In this document: positions 34,561-44,294 of the stretch, piece after piece
How positions within the stretch are numbered: the stretch's first letter is position 1
Layout of the letters: the number at the start of each line of letters is the position of its first letter
Source of the DNA: an uncultured Lentibacter sp.
Lineage (GTDB): Bacteria > Pseudomonadota > Alphaproteobacteria > Rhodobacterales > Rhodobacteraceae
Direction of reading: 5' to 3'
Assembly (NCBI GenBank): GCA_947497495.1
Contig: CANMGT010000002.1
Location: 423,148-487,147, forward strand
Length of the DNA: 64,000 nt
Position numbers and translations under genes: made by a program
Notes under the pieces: generated by a model
Seen by the model: the letters and a program-made list of their open reading frames with translations, nothing else
Database searches by the model: none
Told to the model about the DNA's origin: nothing

Positions 34561-35213
34561 GCGACACCGGCATAGATCCGCTTGAGCAGAAAATGCAGTT
34601 TCTCTACACCCTGCGCTCGCGAGGTGTGACAGATCCGCGTGTTCTGGGCGCCATGGAAAAGATCGACCGTGGCCTGTTTGTGCGCGGCACATTTGCCGAA
34701 CGCGCCTATGAAGACACCCCCCTTCCGATCGCCTGTGGGCAGACGATCAGCCAGCCCTCCGTTGTCGGACTGATGACGCAAGCGCTTGAGGTGGGCCCAC
34801 GCGACAAGGTTCTGGAGGTCGGCACAGGTTCGGGCTATCAGGCCGCGATCCTCAGTCAGCTGGCGCGGCGCGTCTACACTGTCGAACGTCACCGCCGCCT
34901 CGTACGAGAAACCCAAGCGCTGTTCGAGCAACTAGATCTGACAAACGTTATCGGCCTTGCCTCGGACGGAAGCTTCGGTTTGCCCGAGCAAGCCCCGTTT
35001 GATCGCATCATCGTGACAGCCGCCGCCGAAGACCCGCCAGGCCCGCTCTTGGCGCAATTGAAAATCGGGGGTATCATGATCGTGCCCGTTGGCCAGTCCG
35101 ACGCCGTGCAAAGCCTGATCAAGGTGACGCGCCTTGAGGATGGGTTCGACTACGACGAACTGCGCCCTGTGCGCTTCGTGCCGCTCCTGGAGGGGCTCGG
35201 AAAAGAAAGTTAA
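34557..35213 (+). CDS. pcm: Protein-L-isoaspartate O-methyltransferase
   Basis: A 218-residue repair enzyme that methylates isoaspartyl residues in aged proteins. Diagnostic blocks are [20 protein letters not shown] (about residues 58-77), [17 protein letters not shown] (SAM motif I, about 83-99) and [18 protein letters not shown]. The usual C-terminal RFVPLLEG is present. It starts within the surE stop codon (ATGA), so the two are translationally coupled. Confidence 0.95.
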   Translation: MSDTGIDPLEQKMQFLYTLRSRGVTDPRVLGAMEKIDRGLFVRGTFAERAYEDTPLPIACGQTISQPSVVGLMTQALEVGPRDKVLEVGTGSGYQAAILSQLARRVYTVERHRRLVRETQALFEQLDLTNVIGLASDGSFGLPEQAPFDRIIVTAAAEDPPGPLLAQLKIGGIMIVPVGQSDAVQSLIKVTRLEDGFDYDELRPVRFVPLLEGLGKES

Positions 35214-35283
35214 ACGCCGCAACCGCGGTGTGTAAATGTTACCAAAGCTCCGGACAACAAGGGGCCACTGCGAGGATATCGAG

Positions 35284-36471
35284 ATGAAATCAGGTTTGAC
35301 CCTGCGACTGATGACGGGCGCTGCGGCGTTGGCCCTTCTGGCGGGCTGCGACGAGCCGCTCGACCTGGACTTGCGCGGTAAGTTTGACAGCGCGTTTGAC
35401 ACGTCTGCGGCGGCGCGTGGTGCAACAGCCAACCGCCCCAAAGCCGATGACCGTGGGATTATTTCTTACCCGAACTACCAAGTCGCCATTGCGCGCCGCG
35501 GCGACACGCTCTCGGATGTGGCCGCGCGGATCGGCTATGACGCGGGCGAATTGGCCCGCTACAACGGCATACAGCCCAACGACAGCCTTCGCAGCGGAGA
35601 AGTCCTCGCACTGCCCAAGCGCGTGGCCGAGCCCTCGCCCGCCACAGGAGCAATCACAACAGGCCCGATTCAGCCCCCTGCGGTAGACATCACCGAACTT
35701 GCGGGAAGTGCAATCGACAAGGCAGAGCCGACACAGCCCGTGGCCGCGGCCAAGAAAGGCCAAAGCGGCATTGAGCCCATTCGCCACAAAGTCGTGCGCG
35801 GCGAAACCGCCTACACGATTTCGCGCCTCTACAGCGTCTCGGTACGCTCGCTTGCCGACTGGAACGGGCTTGGCAGCGACTTCGCCCTGCGTGAAGGGCA
35901 GTATTTGCTGATCCCAACAGCGCTCACAGAAGCGCCGCTGCAAGCAACCCGGCCCACTGAAGTAAAGGCCGAGGAAACCACAAGGCCGGGTGATGGCTCG
36001 CCCACACCTGTGCCGCCAAGCGCCGTCAAGCCCCTGCCCCCGAAAGAGCCCGCCCCAACGGCAAAACCCGCCGCCGTGGCAACGCCGGATTTGAGCAAGT
36101 CCCAATCCAAACCGGCAAGCTCAGGCAAATTCGCCTATCCGCTGCGTGGCAAGATCATACGTGACTACTCAAAGGGCAAGAACGATGGCATAGACATCGC
36201 CTCGTCTTCAGGCAGCGCAATTGGCGCCGCGGCGGCGGGGACAGTCGCCGCCATTACATCGGACGCGGACCAAGTGCCGATTATTGTGGTGAAACACCCC
36301 GATAACCTGCTGACGGTTTACGCCAATGTGGGCGAGATCAGCGTGAAAAAGGGCGATACTGTGAGCCGCGGCCAGAAACTTGCGCAGGTGCGCAAGGGGG
36401 AGAGCGCTTACCTGCACTTTGAAGTGCGCAAAGGCTTCGAGAGCGTCGATCCGATGCCCTATTTGCAGTAG
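35284..36471 (+). CDS. nlpD: NlpD-like lipoprotein with LysM and degenerate M23 (LytM) domains
   Basis: A 395-residue predicted outer-membrane lipoprotein. The signal peptide ends in the lipobox LLAGC (Cys about residue 21). Two LysM domains bind peptidoglycan (about 62-105 and 165-215). A Pro/Thr-rich linker leads to a C-terminal M23 domain (about 280-395). Its zinc site is degraded: GIDI follows Asn-Asp instead of His-x, YANVG replaces the YAH block, and only LHFEVRK stays recognisable. Like E. coli NlpD it should activate an amidase at septation rather than cut peptidoglycan. The ATG at 35284 is chosen for the signal peptide. Confidence 0.88.
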   Translation: MKSGLTLRLMTGAAALALLAGCDEPLDLDLRGKFDSAFDTSAAARGATANRPKADDRGIISYPNYQVAIARRGDTLSDVAARIGYDAGELARYNGIQPNDSLRSGEVLALPKRVAEPSPATGAITTGPIQPPAVDITELAGSAIDKAEPTQPVAAAKKGQSGIEPIRHKVVRGETAYTISRLYSVSVRSLADWNGLGSDFALREGQYLLIPTALTEAPLQATRPTEVKAEETTRPGDGSPTPVPPSAVKPLPPKEPAPTAKPAAVATPDLSKSQSKPASSGKFAYPLRGKIIRDYSKGKNDGIDIASSSGSAIGAAAAGTVAAITSDADQVPIIVVKHPDNLLTVYANVGEISVKKGDTVSRGQKLAQVRKGESAYLHFEVRKGFESVDPMPYLQ

Positions 36472-36503
36472 GGTTTGCGCCGCGCTACGCGCGTCGCGGT
36501 GCT

Positions 36504-36525
36504 GGGGGCTGCGCACCCAGCCCCC
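36504..36525. terminator. Hairpin between nlpD and the DUF815-type gene
   Basis: GGGGGCTG (36504-36511) pairs with CAGCCCCC (36518-36525). It stands between two convergent genes without a T-run. Its GGGGGCT/AGCCCCC core relates it loosely to the dispersed palindromic family. Confidence 0.5.
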
Positions 36526-36618
36526 CTAAGCCTGTTGCGACAGGCATCGTTCAACCTATTTGTGCGCGTTTGCTGCAGGGACACAGGCCGGATATTTTTA
36601 GCAATAACAAAGAACCGG

Positions 36619-37461
36619 TTAGATTAGCGCAACACCTTGGCGGCCAGCCAGATCAGTGACGTATTGCCAAGCAACGCGGCCCGAGCGGGCCCCACGCGTG
36701 GCTTGCCATTCGATGGCTTCCGCACGCAGCGTTACGGCGTCAATTTCGATGCCGAAATGTGCGCAATAGCCGTCGATCATAGCGAGGTACTCGTCCTGGC
36801 TACAGGGGTGAAAGCCGAGCCAGAGGCCAAACCTGTCGGACAGAGAGACTTTTTCTTCTACGGCTTCAGAGGGGTTAATACCGGACGAGCGTTCATTTTC
36901 GATCATATCGCGCGGCATCAGGTGCCGGCGGTTGGATGTCGCGTAAAAGACGACATTCTCAGGCCGCCCCTCTATGCCGCCATCAAGCACCGCTTTGAGC
37001 GACTTATAGTGCTGGTCATCATGGCTGAAGCTGAGATCATCGCAAAACAGCACAAAGCGCGCCTCGCTTGTGCGCAGGATGTTCAGAAGCCGCGCCACGC
37101 TTGGCAAGTCTTCACGCTGCAGCTCGACAACCTTCAGAGGCAACCCTTCAGAAACGATCTGGGCATGCACAGCCTTCACCAGTGAGCTTTTGCCCATGCC
37201 GCGTGCGCCCCAAAGCAGCGCGTTGTTGGCAGGCAACCCACTTGCAAACTGGCGGGTGTTTTCAAGCAGCGTGTCGCGTGCGCGCTCGACCCCTATCAGC
37301 AGCGAAAGATCAACGCGGCTGACCTTGGTAACGGGCTGCAGATGATCCGGCTCGACGTGCCAGACGAAAGCGTCGGCGGCAGCAAAATCAGGCGCGGGTT
37401 GAGGCGGAGGGCTAACGCGCTCCAAGGCCTCTGCGATCCGCTTCATCACCGCATCAGACAT
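36619..37461 (-). CDS. DUF815-type AAA+ ATPase
   Basis: A 280-residue ATP-binding protein. Walker A is LLWGARGMGKSSLVKAVH (about residues 83-100), Walker B is RFVLFCDDLSF (about 135-146) and sensor 1 lies in VVFYATSNRRHLMPRD. This matches the DUF815 family of AAA-like proteins found in many Proteobacteria, of unknown role. Its ATG shares one base with the tatC stop, so it is probably the last gene of the tatABC operon. Whether it aids Tat export is unknown. Confidence 0.85.
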   Translation of the reverse strand: MSDAVMKRIAEALERVSPPPQPAPDFAAADAFVWHVEPDHLQPVTKVSRVDLSLLIGVERARDTLLENTRQFASGLPANNALLWGARGMGKSSLVKAVHAQIVSEGLPLKVVELQREDLPSVARLLNILRTSEARFVLFCDDLSFSHDDQHYKSLKAVLDGGIEGRPENVVFYATSNRRHLMPRDMIENERSSGINPSEAVEEKVSLSDRFGLWLGFHPCSQDEYLAMIDGYCAHFGIEIDAVTLRAEAIEWQATRGARSGRVAWQYVTDLAGRQGVALI

Positions 37462-38441
37462 CAGGTTTTGTCCACCATACCGTCGTCATCATCACCGTCA
37501 TTATCCCCATCAGCTTCCTCGTCGAACTCGCGCATCAGCGGGTCGTCCCACTCTTCTTCTTCGTCGTCAAAGTAGCCCTCTTCACGCAGCTTGTCGTTGC
37601 GCTTGGTTTCAACGCGACGAACGAGGAAAATCGACACTTCGTAGAGGCCGTAAACAACGGTGAACAAGATAAGCTGGGTGACAACATCAGGCGGCGTCAC
37701 CAAGGCGGCGAGAATGAGAATGCCGACCATCGCATATTTACGCACAGCTCCGAGGCCGTCGGCGCTCACAAGGCCCGCTTTGCCCATCAGCGTCAGCAGC
37801 ACAGGCAACTGGAAGCACAGACCAAAGGCGATAATAAACTTGAGGGTAATATCAAGGCTCTCGTTGACCTTACCAAGAAAGGTGATCTGAAGGCCGGTTT
37901 CTGTTGTCGGCACAATCGCCGCGTCAGCGGGAAGCTCGTCGGCGGCCGAAGACAACAGGCTCGCGAAGATAGAGCTGACGTCCGCGAAGCCGAGGAAAAA
38001 CTGCATCGCCAGCGGTGTGACGACGAACTGCGCAAAACTTGCCCCGATCAGGAACATCACAGGCGAGGCGATGAGGAAAGGCAGGAAAGCGCCCTGCTCT
38101 TTCTTGTAAAGCCCGGGCGCCACGAAACGCCACATCTGGTAGGCGATCACAGGGAAGGCAAGGCCGAAGCCGAAAACCATCGAGATGCGGAACAGTGTGA
38201 ACAGGTATTCTTGCGGCGAAGTGAAGATCAGCGTCGGGTTCGGATCTCCCATTTCGCGCAGTACTCGCACGATCGGCTCAACGAGGAAGTCAAGGATCGG
38301 CTCGGCGACCGTGAAAGCCACAACGATGCCTATGATAAACGCGATAACAGAGCGGATGAGGCGCGTGCGCAGCTCGGCCAGATGCTCGATCAGCGGCGCG
38401 CTGGAGCCGTCCATTTCGTCAGGCGTGTCGGTTTGGCTCAT
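37461..38441 (-). CDS. tatC: Sec-independent translocase TatC with acidic tail
   Basis: A 326-residue inner-membrane protein with six membrane helices that binds twin-arginine signal peptides. Family blocks include [20 protein letters not shown] (residues 17-36), [15 protein letters not shown] and [23 protein letters not shown] (quoted here only in part as key motif [13 protein letters not shown]). A C-terminal cytoplasmic extension of about 45 residues is extremely acidic ([20 protein letters not shown], then [10 protein letters not shown]). Most TatC proteins are shorter (about 260 residues). The gene overlaps tatB by ATGA and touches the ATPase gene. Confidence 0.94.
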   Translation of the reverse strand: MSQTDTPDEMDGSSAPLIEHLAELRTRLIRSVIAFIIGIVVAFTVAEPILDFLVEPIVRVLREMGDPNPTLIFTSPQEYLFTLFRISMVFGFGLAFPVIAYQMWRFVAPGLYKKEQGAFLPFLIASPVMFLIGASFAQFVVTPLAMQFFLGFADVSSIFASLLSSAADELPADAAIVPTTETGLQITFLGKVNESLDITLKFIIAFGLCFQLPVLLTLMGKAGLVSADGLGAVRKYAMVGILILAALVTPPDVVTQLILFTVVYGLYEVSIFLVRRVETKRNDKLREEGYFDDEEEEWDDPLMREFDEEADGDNDGDDDDGMVDKT

Positions 38442-39046
38442 GCTTTACCCTTGGCCGGCTTCTTAGCGGCGGCTGTCTTCTTGGCTGTTGGCGTCTTGGT
38501 GGCTGGCTTTTTCGCAGCGGGTTTCTTCGTGGCTGGCTTCTTAGTCACTGGCTTCTTAGTGGCTGCCGGCTTGGCCGTAGGCTTTTTCGCGGCAGGTTTC
38601 TTGGCAGCCGCCTTCTTGGGGGCAGCCTTCGCGGCCTCGGCGGCTTCGCGCGCTGCATGTGCCTCGCGCACCTCTTTGGCCTGACGGGCCGCAGCGGCGT
38701 TGGCCGTGGCTTCCTGAATTTTCTGCTTGGCTTCCTGGCGTTCGGCGGCCAGCTTGGCTGTCTCGCTGTCGGGATCCCATTTCTTGAAGTCGCTGACGGC
38801 GTCTTTGACGCTATCAAGCCCCATCTTCTTCGGGTCCGCAATCGAGCGCAGGCTTTCGGCGGTTTCTTTCATCCCGCTCTCGTCAGCGGCCGCGTTCATG
38901 GCGGACGAAAACTCGCGCGCCATGCCCTTCATGCGGCCAACGAACTCGCCCGCCTTGCGAAACAGGATCGGCAAGTCTTTGGGGCCGACCACGATCAGCG
39001 CCACAATGCCGACAACCAGCAGCTCGGTCATGCCAAGGTCAAACAT
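38438..39046 (-). CDS. tatB: TatB with long histone H1-like basic tail
   Basis: A 202-residue Tat component. Residues 1-20 form the membrane helix ([20 protein letters not shown]), followed by [20 protein letters not shown] and the amphipathic helix. From about residue 130 the protein is almost only Ala, Lys, Pro and Thr in repeats such as [20 protein letters not shown], like histone H1 tails. TatB proteins vary in tail length, but this tail is strongly positive while the TatC tail is strongly negative. It overlaps tatC and lies seven bases after tatA. Confidence 0.92.
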   Translation of the reverse strand: MFDLGMTELLVVGIVALIVVGPKDLPILFRKAGEFVGRMKGMAREFSSAMNAAADESGMKETAESLRSIADPKKMGLDSVKDAVSDFKKWDPDSETAKLAAERQEAKQKIQEATANAAAARQAKEVREAHAAREAAEAAKAAPKKAAAKKPAAKKPTAKPAATKKPVTKKPATKKPAAKKPATKTPTAKKTAAAKKPAKGKA

Positions 39047-39053
39047 GACGTGT

Positions 39054-39269
39054 TTACGCCTTGTCTTTTTCTTCTGCCGGCGTCACGTCTTTGGCCTCGT
39101 CTGCCAGCTTGTCTTCGATCTCTTCAGCGCCGTCTTTCACGCCCTTCTTGAACGAGGTGATGCCTTTGCCGACTTCGCCCATGATCGAGCTGATCTTGCC
39201 GCGCCCAAACAGGACAAGCACGACGACAGCGATGAGAAGAATGCCTGGAAGGCCGATATTGTTGAGCAT
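39054..39269 (-). CDS. tatA: Twin-arginine translocase subunit TatA
   Basis: A 71-residue protein with the N-terminal membrane helix ([20 protein letters not shown]), the FGRGKI hinge, an amphipathic helix ([14 protein letters not shown]) and an acidic tail ending EEKDKA. TatA forms the size-variable export channel. The ATG at 39269 follows GGGAGAA at proper distance. It is first in tatA-tatB-tatC. Confidence 0.95.
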   Translation of the reverse strand: MLNNIGLPGILLIAVVVLVLFGRGKISSIMGEVGKGITSFKKGVKDGAEEIEDKLADEAKDVTPAEEKDKA

Positions 39270-39477
39270 AGTTTTTCTCCCTTGCTTCGGGGCGACGTTG
39301 AGCACCCGAATGATAATGTCAGACAGGTATCTAAGCACTCTGGGCGCAAGTGAAAAGATACAAAGGGGCGCAATCTGGCGAAAATTGCCCGTAAGGCAAG
39401 GAATTATCAACAAAGTTGCGCATAGCTCGTGACTGATCTGTCTTGCAGTGCCCCAGCAAAGGCGCTAGCCAACCTGA

Positions 39478-40764
39478 ATGACAGAGACAACAGCCCCCAC
39501 CGACAGCCGCGCAAAACGCAATGTTATCATCCTTGTGATGGCGCAGGCCTTGCTTGGCAGCCAGATGCCGATGATCTTTACAATCGGCGGATTGGCGGGC
39601 GGTGCACTGGCGTCAAACCTGTGTTTTGCCACCCTGCCGATCTCGATGATCGTGCTCGGCTCAATGCTCGCGGCGACCCCGCTGAGCTGGTTTATGCAAA
39701 CATACGGGCGGCGCGCGGGCTTTATCCTCGGCGCGTCCTGTGGCGCGGCAGGCGCCGCGATTTGCGCCTACGGACTCACCCAAGCCTCCTTCCCGATCTT
39801 CCTGCTCGGCAGCCTGATCACCGGTGTCTACATGTCTGCGCAGGGTTTTTACCGCTTTGCCGCAGCCGACACGGCCTCTGAGGCCTTCCGCCCCAAAGCG
39901 ATCTCCTATGTCATGGCGGGCGGGCTTCTGGCCGCCATCATCGGCCCCCAACTGGGCAACTACTCGTCGATGGCCTTTGGCCCGATCCCGTTTGTCGGCA
40001 CCTACCTCACGGTTATGGGGCTCAATATTTTCGGCTCGATCCTATTTCTGTTTCTCGACATTCCCAAGCCTCCTGTGCCTGACGCTGACGCACCGCACGG
40101 GCGCAGCCGCATCGAGCTTTTGAAAACGCCGGTCGTGGCTGTCGCGATAATCTCGGCGATGGTGTCTTACGCGTTGATGAACCTAGTGATGACATCAACC
40201 CCTCTGGCCGTTGTCGGCTGCGGCGTGGGCGGTGAAACCGAGATCCCGAGCTGGCTGATCGGCATGGTGCCCGATGGCAGCCTGCGCGACCGCTTCCAGT
40301 TTATCGCCGGCTACGTTGTTACGGCGCACGTGCTGGCAATGTATGTGCCAAGCTTCTTTACCGGCCACCTGATCGCCAAGTTCGGCACCGAAAAAGTTGT
40401 CGCTGCGGGCCTTGCTATCTTGGGGTGTGCGGGCGTTGTGGCGCTTATGGGCGTTGATCTGGAGCACTTCTTTGTGGCGCTCATCTTGCTCGGCATCGGC
40501 TGGAACTTTGGCTTTATCGGGGCCACAGCCATGCTCGCAGGCTCGCATGAAGCCCATGAGCGCGGCCGCTTGCAGGGCATGAACGATTTGATCGTCTTTG
40601 GCGGCGTGTTTGTTGCCTCGCTAGCTTCCGGCGGCTTGATGAACTGCTCGGGAACCTCTGCACAGGCGGGCTGGGTGTCTGTCAACCTTGCGATGGCCCC
40701 TTTCCTGATGCTGGCAGGCGGGGCTTTGATCTGGCTGGTGCTGCGCCCTAAAGAAGAAGCCTGA
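39478..40764 (+). CDS. Major facilitator superfamily transporter
   Basis: A 428-residue inner-membrane transporter with about 12 hydrophobic segments. The loop between helices 2 and 3 carries the MFS motif form TYGRRAGFILGASCGAAGA (about residues 76-94). A small extra loop with Cys-Gly (VGCGVGGETEIPSWL) lies between helices 7 and 8 or nearby. Such MFS proteins of Rhodobacterales are often called permeases without a known substrate. It stands alone, divergent from the tat operon, and is followed by the inverted copy of the palindromic element. Confidence 0.8.
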   Translation: MTETTAPTDSRAKRNVIILVMAQALLGSQMPMIFTIGGLAGGALASNLCFATLPISMIVLGSMLAATPLSWFMQTYGRRAGFILGASCGAAGAAICAYGLTQASFPIFLLGSLITGVYMSAQGFYRFAAADTASEAFRPKAISYVMAGGLLAAIIGPQLGNYSSMAFGPIPFVGTYLTVMGLNIFGSILFLFLDIPKPPVPDADAPHGRSRIELLKTPVVAVAIISAMVSYALMNLVMTSTPLAVVGCGVGGETEIPSWLIGMVPDGSLRDRFQFIAGYVVTAHVLAMYVPSFFTGHLIAKFGTEKVVAAGLAILGCAGVVALMGVDLEHFFVALILLGIGWNFGFIGATAMLAGSHEAHERGRLQGMNDLIVFGGVFVASLASGGLMNCSGTSAQAGWVSVNLAMAPFLMLAGGALIWLVLRPKEEA

Positions 40765-40796
40765 ATTTCGAATTTCGCTACGCGAAATCCGACCCA

Positions 40797-40842
40797 GCGA
40801 GGGGCCAGCCCCTCGCGCTCCCCGGGATATTTTTGAAGAGAA
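40797..40842. repeat. Dispersed palindromic element, copy 3 (inverted)
   Basis: GCGAGGGGCCAGCCCCTCGC (40797-40816) followed by GCTCCCCGGGATATTTTT is the reverse complement of the element at 18603-18650, with one or two differences. A smaller hairpin, ATTTCGC-TAC-GCGAAAT, lies just before it at 40772-40788. Placed between two convergent genes, it can act as a terminator in either direction. Confidence 0.8.
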
Positions 40843-40849
40843 GAAACGG

Positions 40850-41629
40850 TTAGAGCGTTTTTAATATCGCTTTGCGAGCCAAGCGCGCGCGGGAACGGGC
40901 GGCCGATATCGGAAGCGTTCCAGCCAGGACACGCTCGGGCGCGCTTGCTGCGCGACGTAGGGTCGGCTCGGCCTGCCAGCCGGCGAGCAGCACTGTGCGC
41001 GCCGCTTTTGCAGGGTTTGATTTGCGATAGGATGCCAGCTTTGCAAGGCCTGATGCGGCGAGATCGGCAATGTCGGCAGCGGCTTCGCTGGGAAGCGGGC
41101 TGCGGCCAGCCGACTTGAGCGCAGGCACAGCCGTAAGCCAACCCGCCAGCCCGACAGCCGCTGCGTAGTCGAGCGCCGCTGGTGTTGACACCTGCCCAGC
41201 CTGCTCAAGCGCGACACCCAAAAGGCTGCCTGTGGTGGACTGCAGATGTGCCCAAAGTGCGTCGCTATCCGGGAAGCTGTCACTGTAGATGTCCCAACGG
41301 CGTGCTTCCACGAGCGATTGCAAGCGCACCGCCTGCTCCGGCGACAGCAAAACAGCCAGCGGCGTGACAACTTCATGACGGCGCACAAAACCGCCAGCGA
41401 TGACCTCGCCCAAGGCGTCGTGCCACCACTGCAGGCGCATCTCCGCGATCATAACCTCGCCCGTCACCCAGGGGGCGCGTGCGACTTCAATGTTGAAAGC
41501 ATAGAGCGGCAAAAGCTTTTCGCGCAGCTCAATTGGCGCGGCCATGGTGGCGCGAAAGCGGTCAGGATCAGCCTTGTAAACGATCTCGGCACAGGCGTTC
41601 AGATCGTCGTTTAAGTCGCTAGAACTCAC
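40850..41629 (-). CDS. Squalene/phytoene synthase-like protein
   Basis: A 259-residue protein of the SQS/PSY fold. It keeps the helix with RLQWWHDALGEVIAGG, where the synthases have their first Asp-rich motif, but the DxxxD pattern is reduced and the second Asp motif is not seen. It is therefore probably not an active terpene synthase. Alphaproteobacterial relatives resemble NDUFAF6, a mitochondrial complex I assembly factor. The start is GTG at 41629, overlapping the end of the upstream hydrolase gene by 11 bases. No carotenoid genes are nearby. Confidence 0.7.
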   Translation of the reverse strand: MSSSDLNDDLNACAEIVYKADPDRFRATMAAPIELREKLLPLYAFNIEVARAPWVTGEVMIAEMRLQWWHDALGEVIAGGFVRRHEVVTPLAVLLSPEQAVRLQSLVEARRWDIYSDSFPDSDALWAHLQSTTGSLLGVALEQAGQVSTPAALDYAAAVGLAGWLTAVPALKSAGRSPLPSEAAADIADLAASGLAKLASYRKSNPAKAARTVLLAGWQAEPTLRRAASAPERVLAGTLPISAARSRARLARKAILKTL

Positions 41630-42605
41630 TCAGATACTCCCGGATCAGCGCTTCGGTGCGCGCATGGTCTACGATATCCAGATGCGCAGCGCCATCGACA
41701 ACTTCGTAGCGGCCCTTGTCGGACACGCCAGACATGAGCGGCGCATAGCCTGTTGCGTCAAACGCCTCGTCATCTGCCCCCGCGATCAGCAGAAACCTCG
41801 GCAGCTTGGCCACATCTGCAAGGTAGTCAGCGCGCGGTGCATAGGATTGGTTGAGCCGCCAGCTATAGGCCGTGGTCGCAAAGCCGCCCATCGGGCCGTC
41901 AAGCACGGCAGCGGGCATGTTGAACTGGATCGCCGTCAGCCCGTCAAGCGCTTGAATACCCACGGCATTCAACATCGAAAGCCCGATGATGCGCCGCGTG
42001 AGCGCAAAGGCCCAACCGCCCGAATTGGGCTTGGTTGTGGGTGCGTTGTATTTGAGAAACGGGGCAAGCAGGATCACGCCATCGGCAAGGTGCCCATGCG
42101 CACCGCCCGCAAAACGCACAGCCAGCCCGCCGCCCGAAGAATGGCCAAGCAGAATAACCTTGCGCTCGGTCTCGCCAATCAGATCAGCAATGTCGTCTTC
42201 AAACTGGCCAATATAAGCAATGTCGCCACGCTGCCCCCGCGCCGCGCCATGCCCTCGTAGTGTCAGCGCCTTGACTTCGGCAACGTCGCGCAAGGCCCAC
42301 GCCAGAGCGTCAAACTGGCCGCCATACCAGCCCGATCCGTGAAGCATGACCACCAAAGGCAGCGCTTCTGCCCCGTCTGTTCTGACATGCGTAAATGTCA
42401 GCTCACGGCCGTCGCGAGCTTTGAAACGCGCCCGCTCAAAACCCGCGCCAGCAGGCTCTTCATACAGGCTAGCCATCGCCTTGGAAAAATCAAGCCCGTC
42501 GCGTTCGGGCAAGTCCGCCGGCCGCTGAGACGCGATCATCACAAGCGCGATCACAAGATATACCGCTACCGAAATTGAGATTGTTATCAATATCTTGATA
42601 ATCAT
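41619..42605 (-). CDS. Alpha/beta hydrolase with N-terminal membrane anchor
   Basis: A 328-residue lipase/esterase-like enzyme. Residues 1-25 are a membrane anchor (MIIKILITISISVAVYLVIA), so the enzyme probably faces the periplasm. The oxyanion block is VMLHGSGWYGGQ, the nucleophile Ser is in LLGHSSGGGLAVRF (about residue 150), the acid is in IAGADDEAFDATGY and the His in DGAAHLDIVDH. The HGSGW loop and lid recall monoacylglycerol lipases, but the substrate is unknown. It overlaps the SQS/PSY-like gene, so the pair is co-translated. Confidence 0.8.
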   Translation of the reverse strand: MIIKILITISISVAVYLVIALVMIASQRPADLPERDGLDFSKAMASLYEEPAGAGFERARFKARDGRELTFTHVRTDGAEALPLVVMLHGSGWYGGQFDALAWALRDVAEVKALTLRGHGAARGQRGDIAYIGQFEDDIADLIGETERKVILLGHSSGGGLAVRFAGGAHGHLADGVILLAPFLKYNAPTTKPNSGGWAFALTRRIIGLSMLNAVGIQALDGLTAIQFNMPAAVLDGPMGGFATTAYSWRLNQSYAPRADYLADVAKLPRFLLIAGADDEAFDATGYAPLMSGVSDKGRYEVVDGAAHLDIVDHARTEALIREYLSEF

Positions 42606-42674
42606 ATTTCACTTCTCAAGTTACAGGCAGCGCTTGCCGGACAAGTTGCAAATAGGCTCCTGAACCGGGCCTCA

Positions 42675-44294
42675 CTATTTTGCAGAATGCGTGCGCAGCA
42701 GCTTCCAGTTGATCGCATCAAGAAGCGCGTCAAAGCTAGCGTCAACGATGTTCGCCGAAACCCCCACAGTTGACCACCGCTGCCCCGCAGCATCCTCACT
42801 GTCGATGATAACCCGAGTCACAGCCTCGGTGCCGCCTTGGGTGATGCGCACCTTGAAATCAACAAGCCGCATATCCGCGATCGCCTCGCCGTAGCGTCCC
42901 AGATCTTTGGACAGCGCCTTGGACAGGGCATTCACAGGCCCGCGATCAGAGCCGGTTTCATCCATGCTCTCGCTGACAGACAGCCGCTTCTCGCCGTCTA
43001 CTTTGAGCACAACAACCGCCTCGGAGAGCGAGATCATCTTGTTATACTTGTTCTTGCGGCGCTCAACGCTGACGCGGTAACGCTTGACCTCAAAGAAACT
43101 TGGCATCTGCCCCAGAACCCGCCGCGCCAGAAGCTCGAAACTGGCCTGCGCGCTGTCATAGGTATAGCCCAGCGCTTCGCGAGTTTTGATCTCGTCAAGA
43201 ATCTGCTGCAACGCGGGGTCGCCCTTGTCCACAACAAGCCCCGCGTCAGCCAAACGCTTGCGCAGGTTACTCTGCCCCGCTTGGTTTGACATCGGGATGA
43301 TCCGCGCATTGCCAACCGTCTCGGGCGTTATGTGCTCGTAAGTGCTCGGGTCTTTCAGAATGGCACTGGCGTGTAGCCCCGCCTTATGGGCAAAGGCGCT
43401 GGCCCCCACATAGGGCGCCTGACGCATCGGCACACGGTTGAGAATGTCGTCAAGCTTGCGGCTGACATGCGTAAGGCCCTTGAGCGCCTCAAGGGTGATG
43501 CCTGTCGTGAGCGCGCTTGAGTAGGGTTCCTTGAGCAGCAGCGTCGGGATCAGCGTTGTGAGGTTGGCGTTGCCGCAGCGCTCGCCTAGCCCGTTCAATG
43601 TCCCCTGCACCTGCCGCGCGCCTGCATCGATGGCCGCGAGGCTGCACGCCACAGCGTTCTCAGTGTCGTTATGGGTATGGATGCCAAGCTTGCTTCCGGC
43701 GATCCCCGCGTCGATTACAGCTTTGGTGATCGCGTAAACCTCGTGTGGCAGCGTGCCGCCGTTGGTGTCACAGAGCACCAGCCAGCGCGCTCCGGCCTCG
43801 TCTGCGGCTTTGAGACACTCAATGGCATAGTCAGGGTTTGCCTTGTAGCCATCAAAAAAGTGCTCGGCGTCAAACAGCGCTTCACGGCCCTGCCCCACGA
43901 TGTAAGCCATGCTCGCGCGGATGTTCTCGGCGTTTTCCTCAAGCGTAATGCCCAGCGCGGTTTTGACGTGAAAGTCATGCGTCTTGCCGACAAGGCAGAC
44001 ATGCGCGGTGCCCGCGTTCATCACTTCGGCCAGCACATCGTCGTTCTCCGCCGAGCGCCCGGCGCGCTTGGTCATCCCGAAGGCGGTAAACTTGGCCCGC
44101 GTCTTGGGGGCTTCGTTGAAAAAGTCGCTGTCCGTCGGGTTCGCCCCCGGCCAGCCGCCTTCGATGTAGTCCACGCCCAGTGCATCAAGCATCTCCGCGA
44201 TCTGGTGCTTTTCAGGCGTGGAGAACTGCACACCTTGGGTTTGTTGTCCGTCCCGCAGCGTGGTGTCGTAGATGTAGAGGCGTTCCTTGCTCAT
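42675..44294 (-). CDS. cimA: Citramalate synthase
   Basis: A 539-residue enzyme of the isopropylmalate synthase family that condenses pyruvate and acetyl-CoA to citramalate, feeding isoleucine synthesis. The TIM-barrel start IYDTTLRDGQQTQGVQFS (residues 8-25), GGWPGANPTDSDFF and HTHNDTENAVACSLAAI are typical of CimA rather than LeuA; the C-terminal regulatory domain (about 420-539) is present. The ATG follows GGGAG. Its leader holds a long inverted repeat and an overlapping small ORF, suggesting regulated translation. Confidence 0.9.
   Translation of the reverse strand: MSKERLYIYDTTLRDGQQTQGVQFSTPEKHQIAEMLDALGVDYIEGGWPGANPTDSDFFNEAPKTRAKFTAFGMTKRAGRSAENDDVLAEVMNAGTAHVCLVGKTHDFHVKTALGITLEENAENIRASMAYIVGQGREALFDAEHFFDGYKANPDYAIECLKAADEAGARWLVLCDTNGGTLPHEVYAITKAVIDAGIAGSKLGIHTHNDTENAVACSLAAIDAGARQVQGTLNGLGERCGNANLTTLIPTLLLKEPYSSALTTGITLEALKGLTHVSRKLDDILNRVPMRQAPYVGASAFAHKAGLHASAILKDPSTYEHITPETVGNARIIPMSNQAGQSNLRKRLADAGLVVDKGDPALQQILDEIKTREALGYTYDSAQASFELLARRVLGQMPSFFEVKRYRVSVERRKNKYNKMISLSEAVVVLKVDGEKRLSVSESMDETGSDRGPVNALSKALSKDLGRYGEAIADMRLVDFKVRITQGGTEAVTRVIIDSEDAAGQRWSTVGVSANIVDASFDALLDAINWKLLRTHSAK

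Noticed and set aside
40850..41629. Active phytoene or squalene synthase
   Set aside because: The Asp-rich motifs are incomplete, and no carotenoid or hopanoid genes are nearby.
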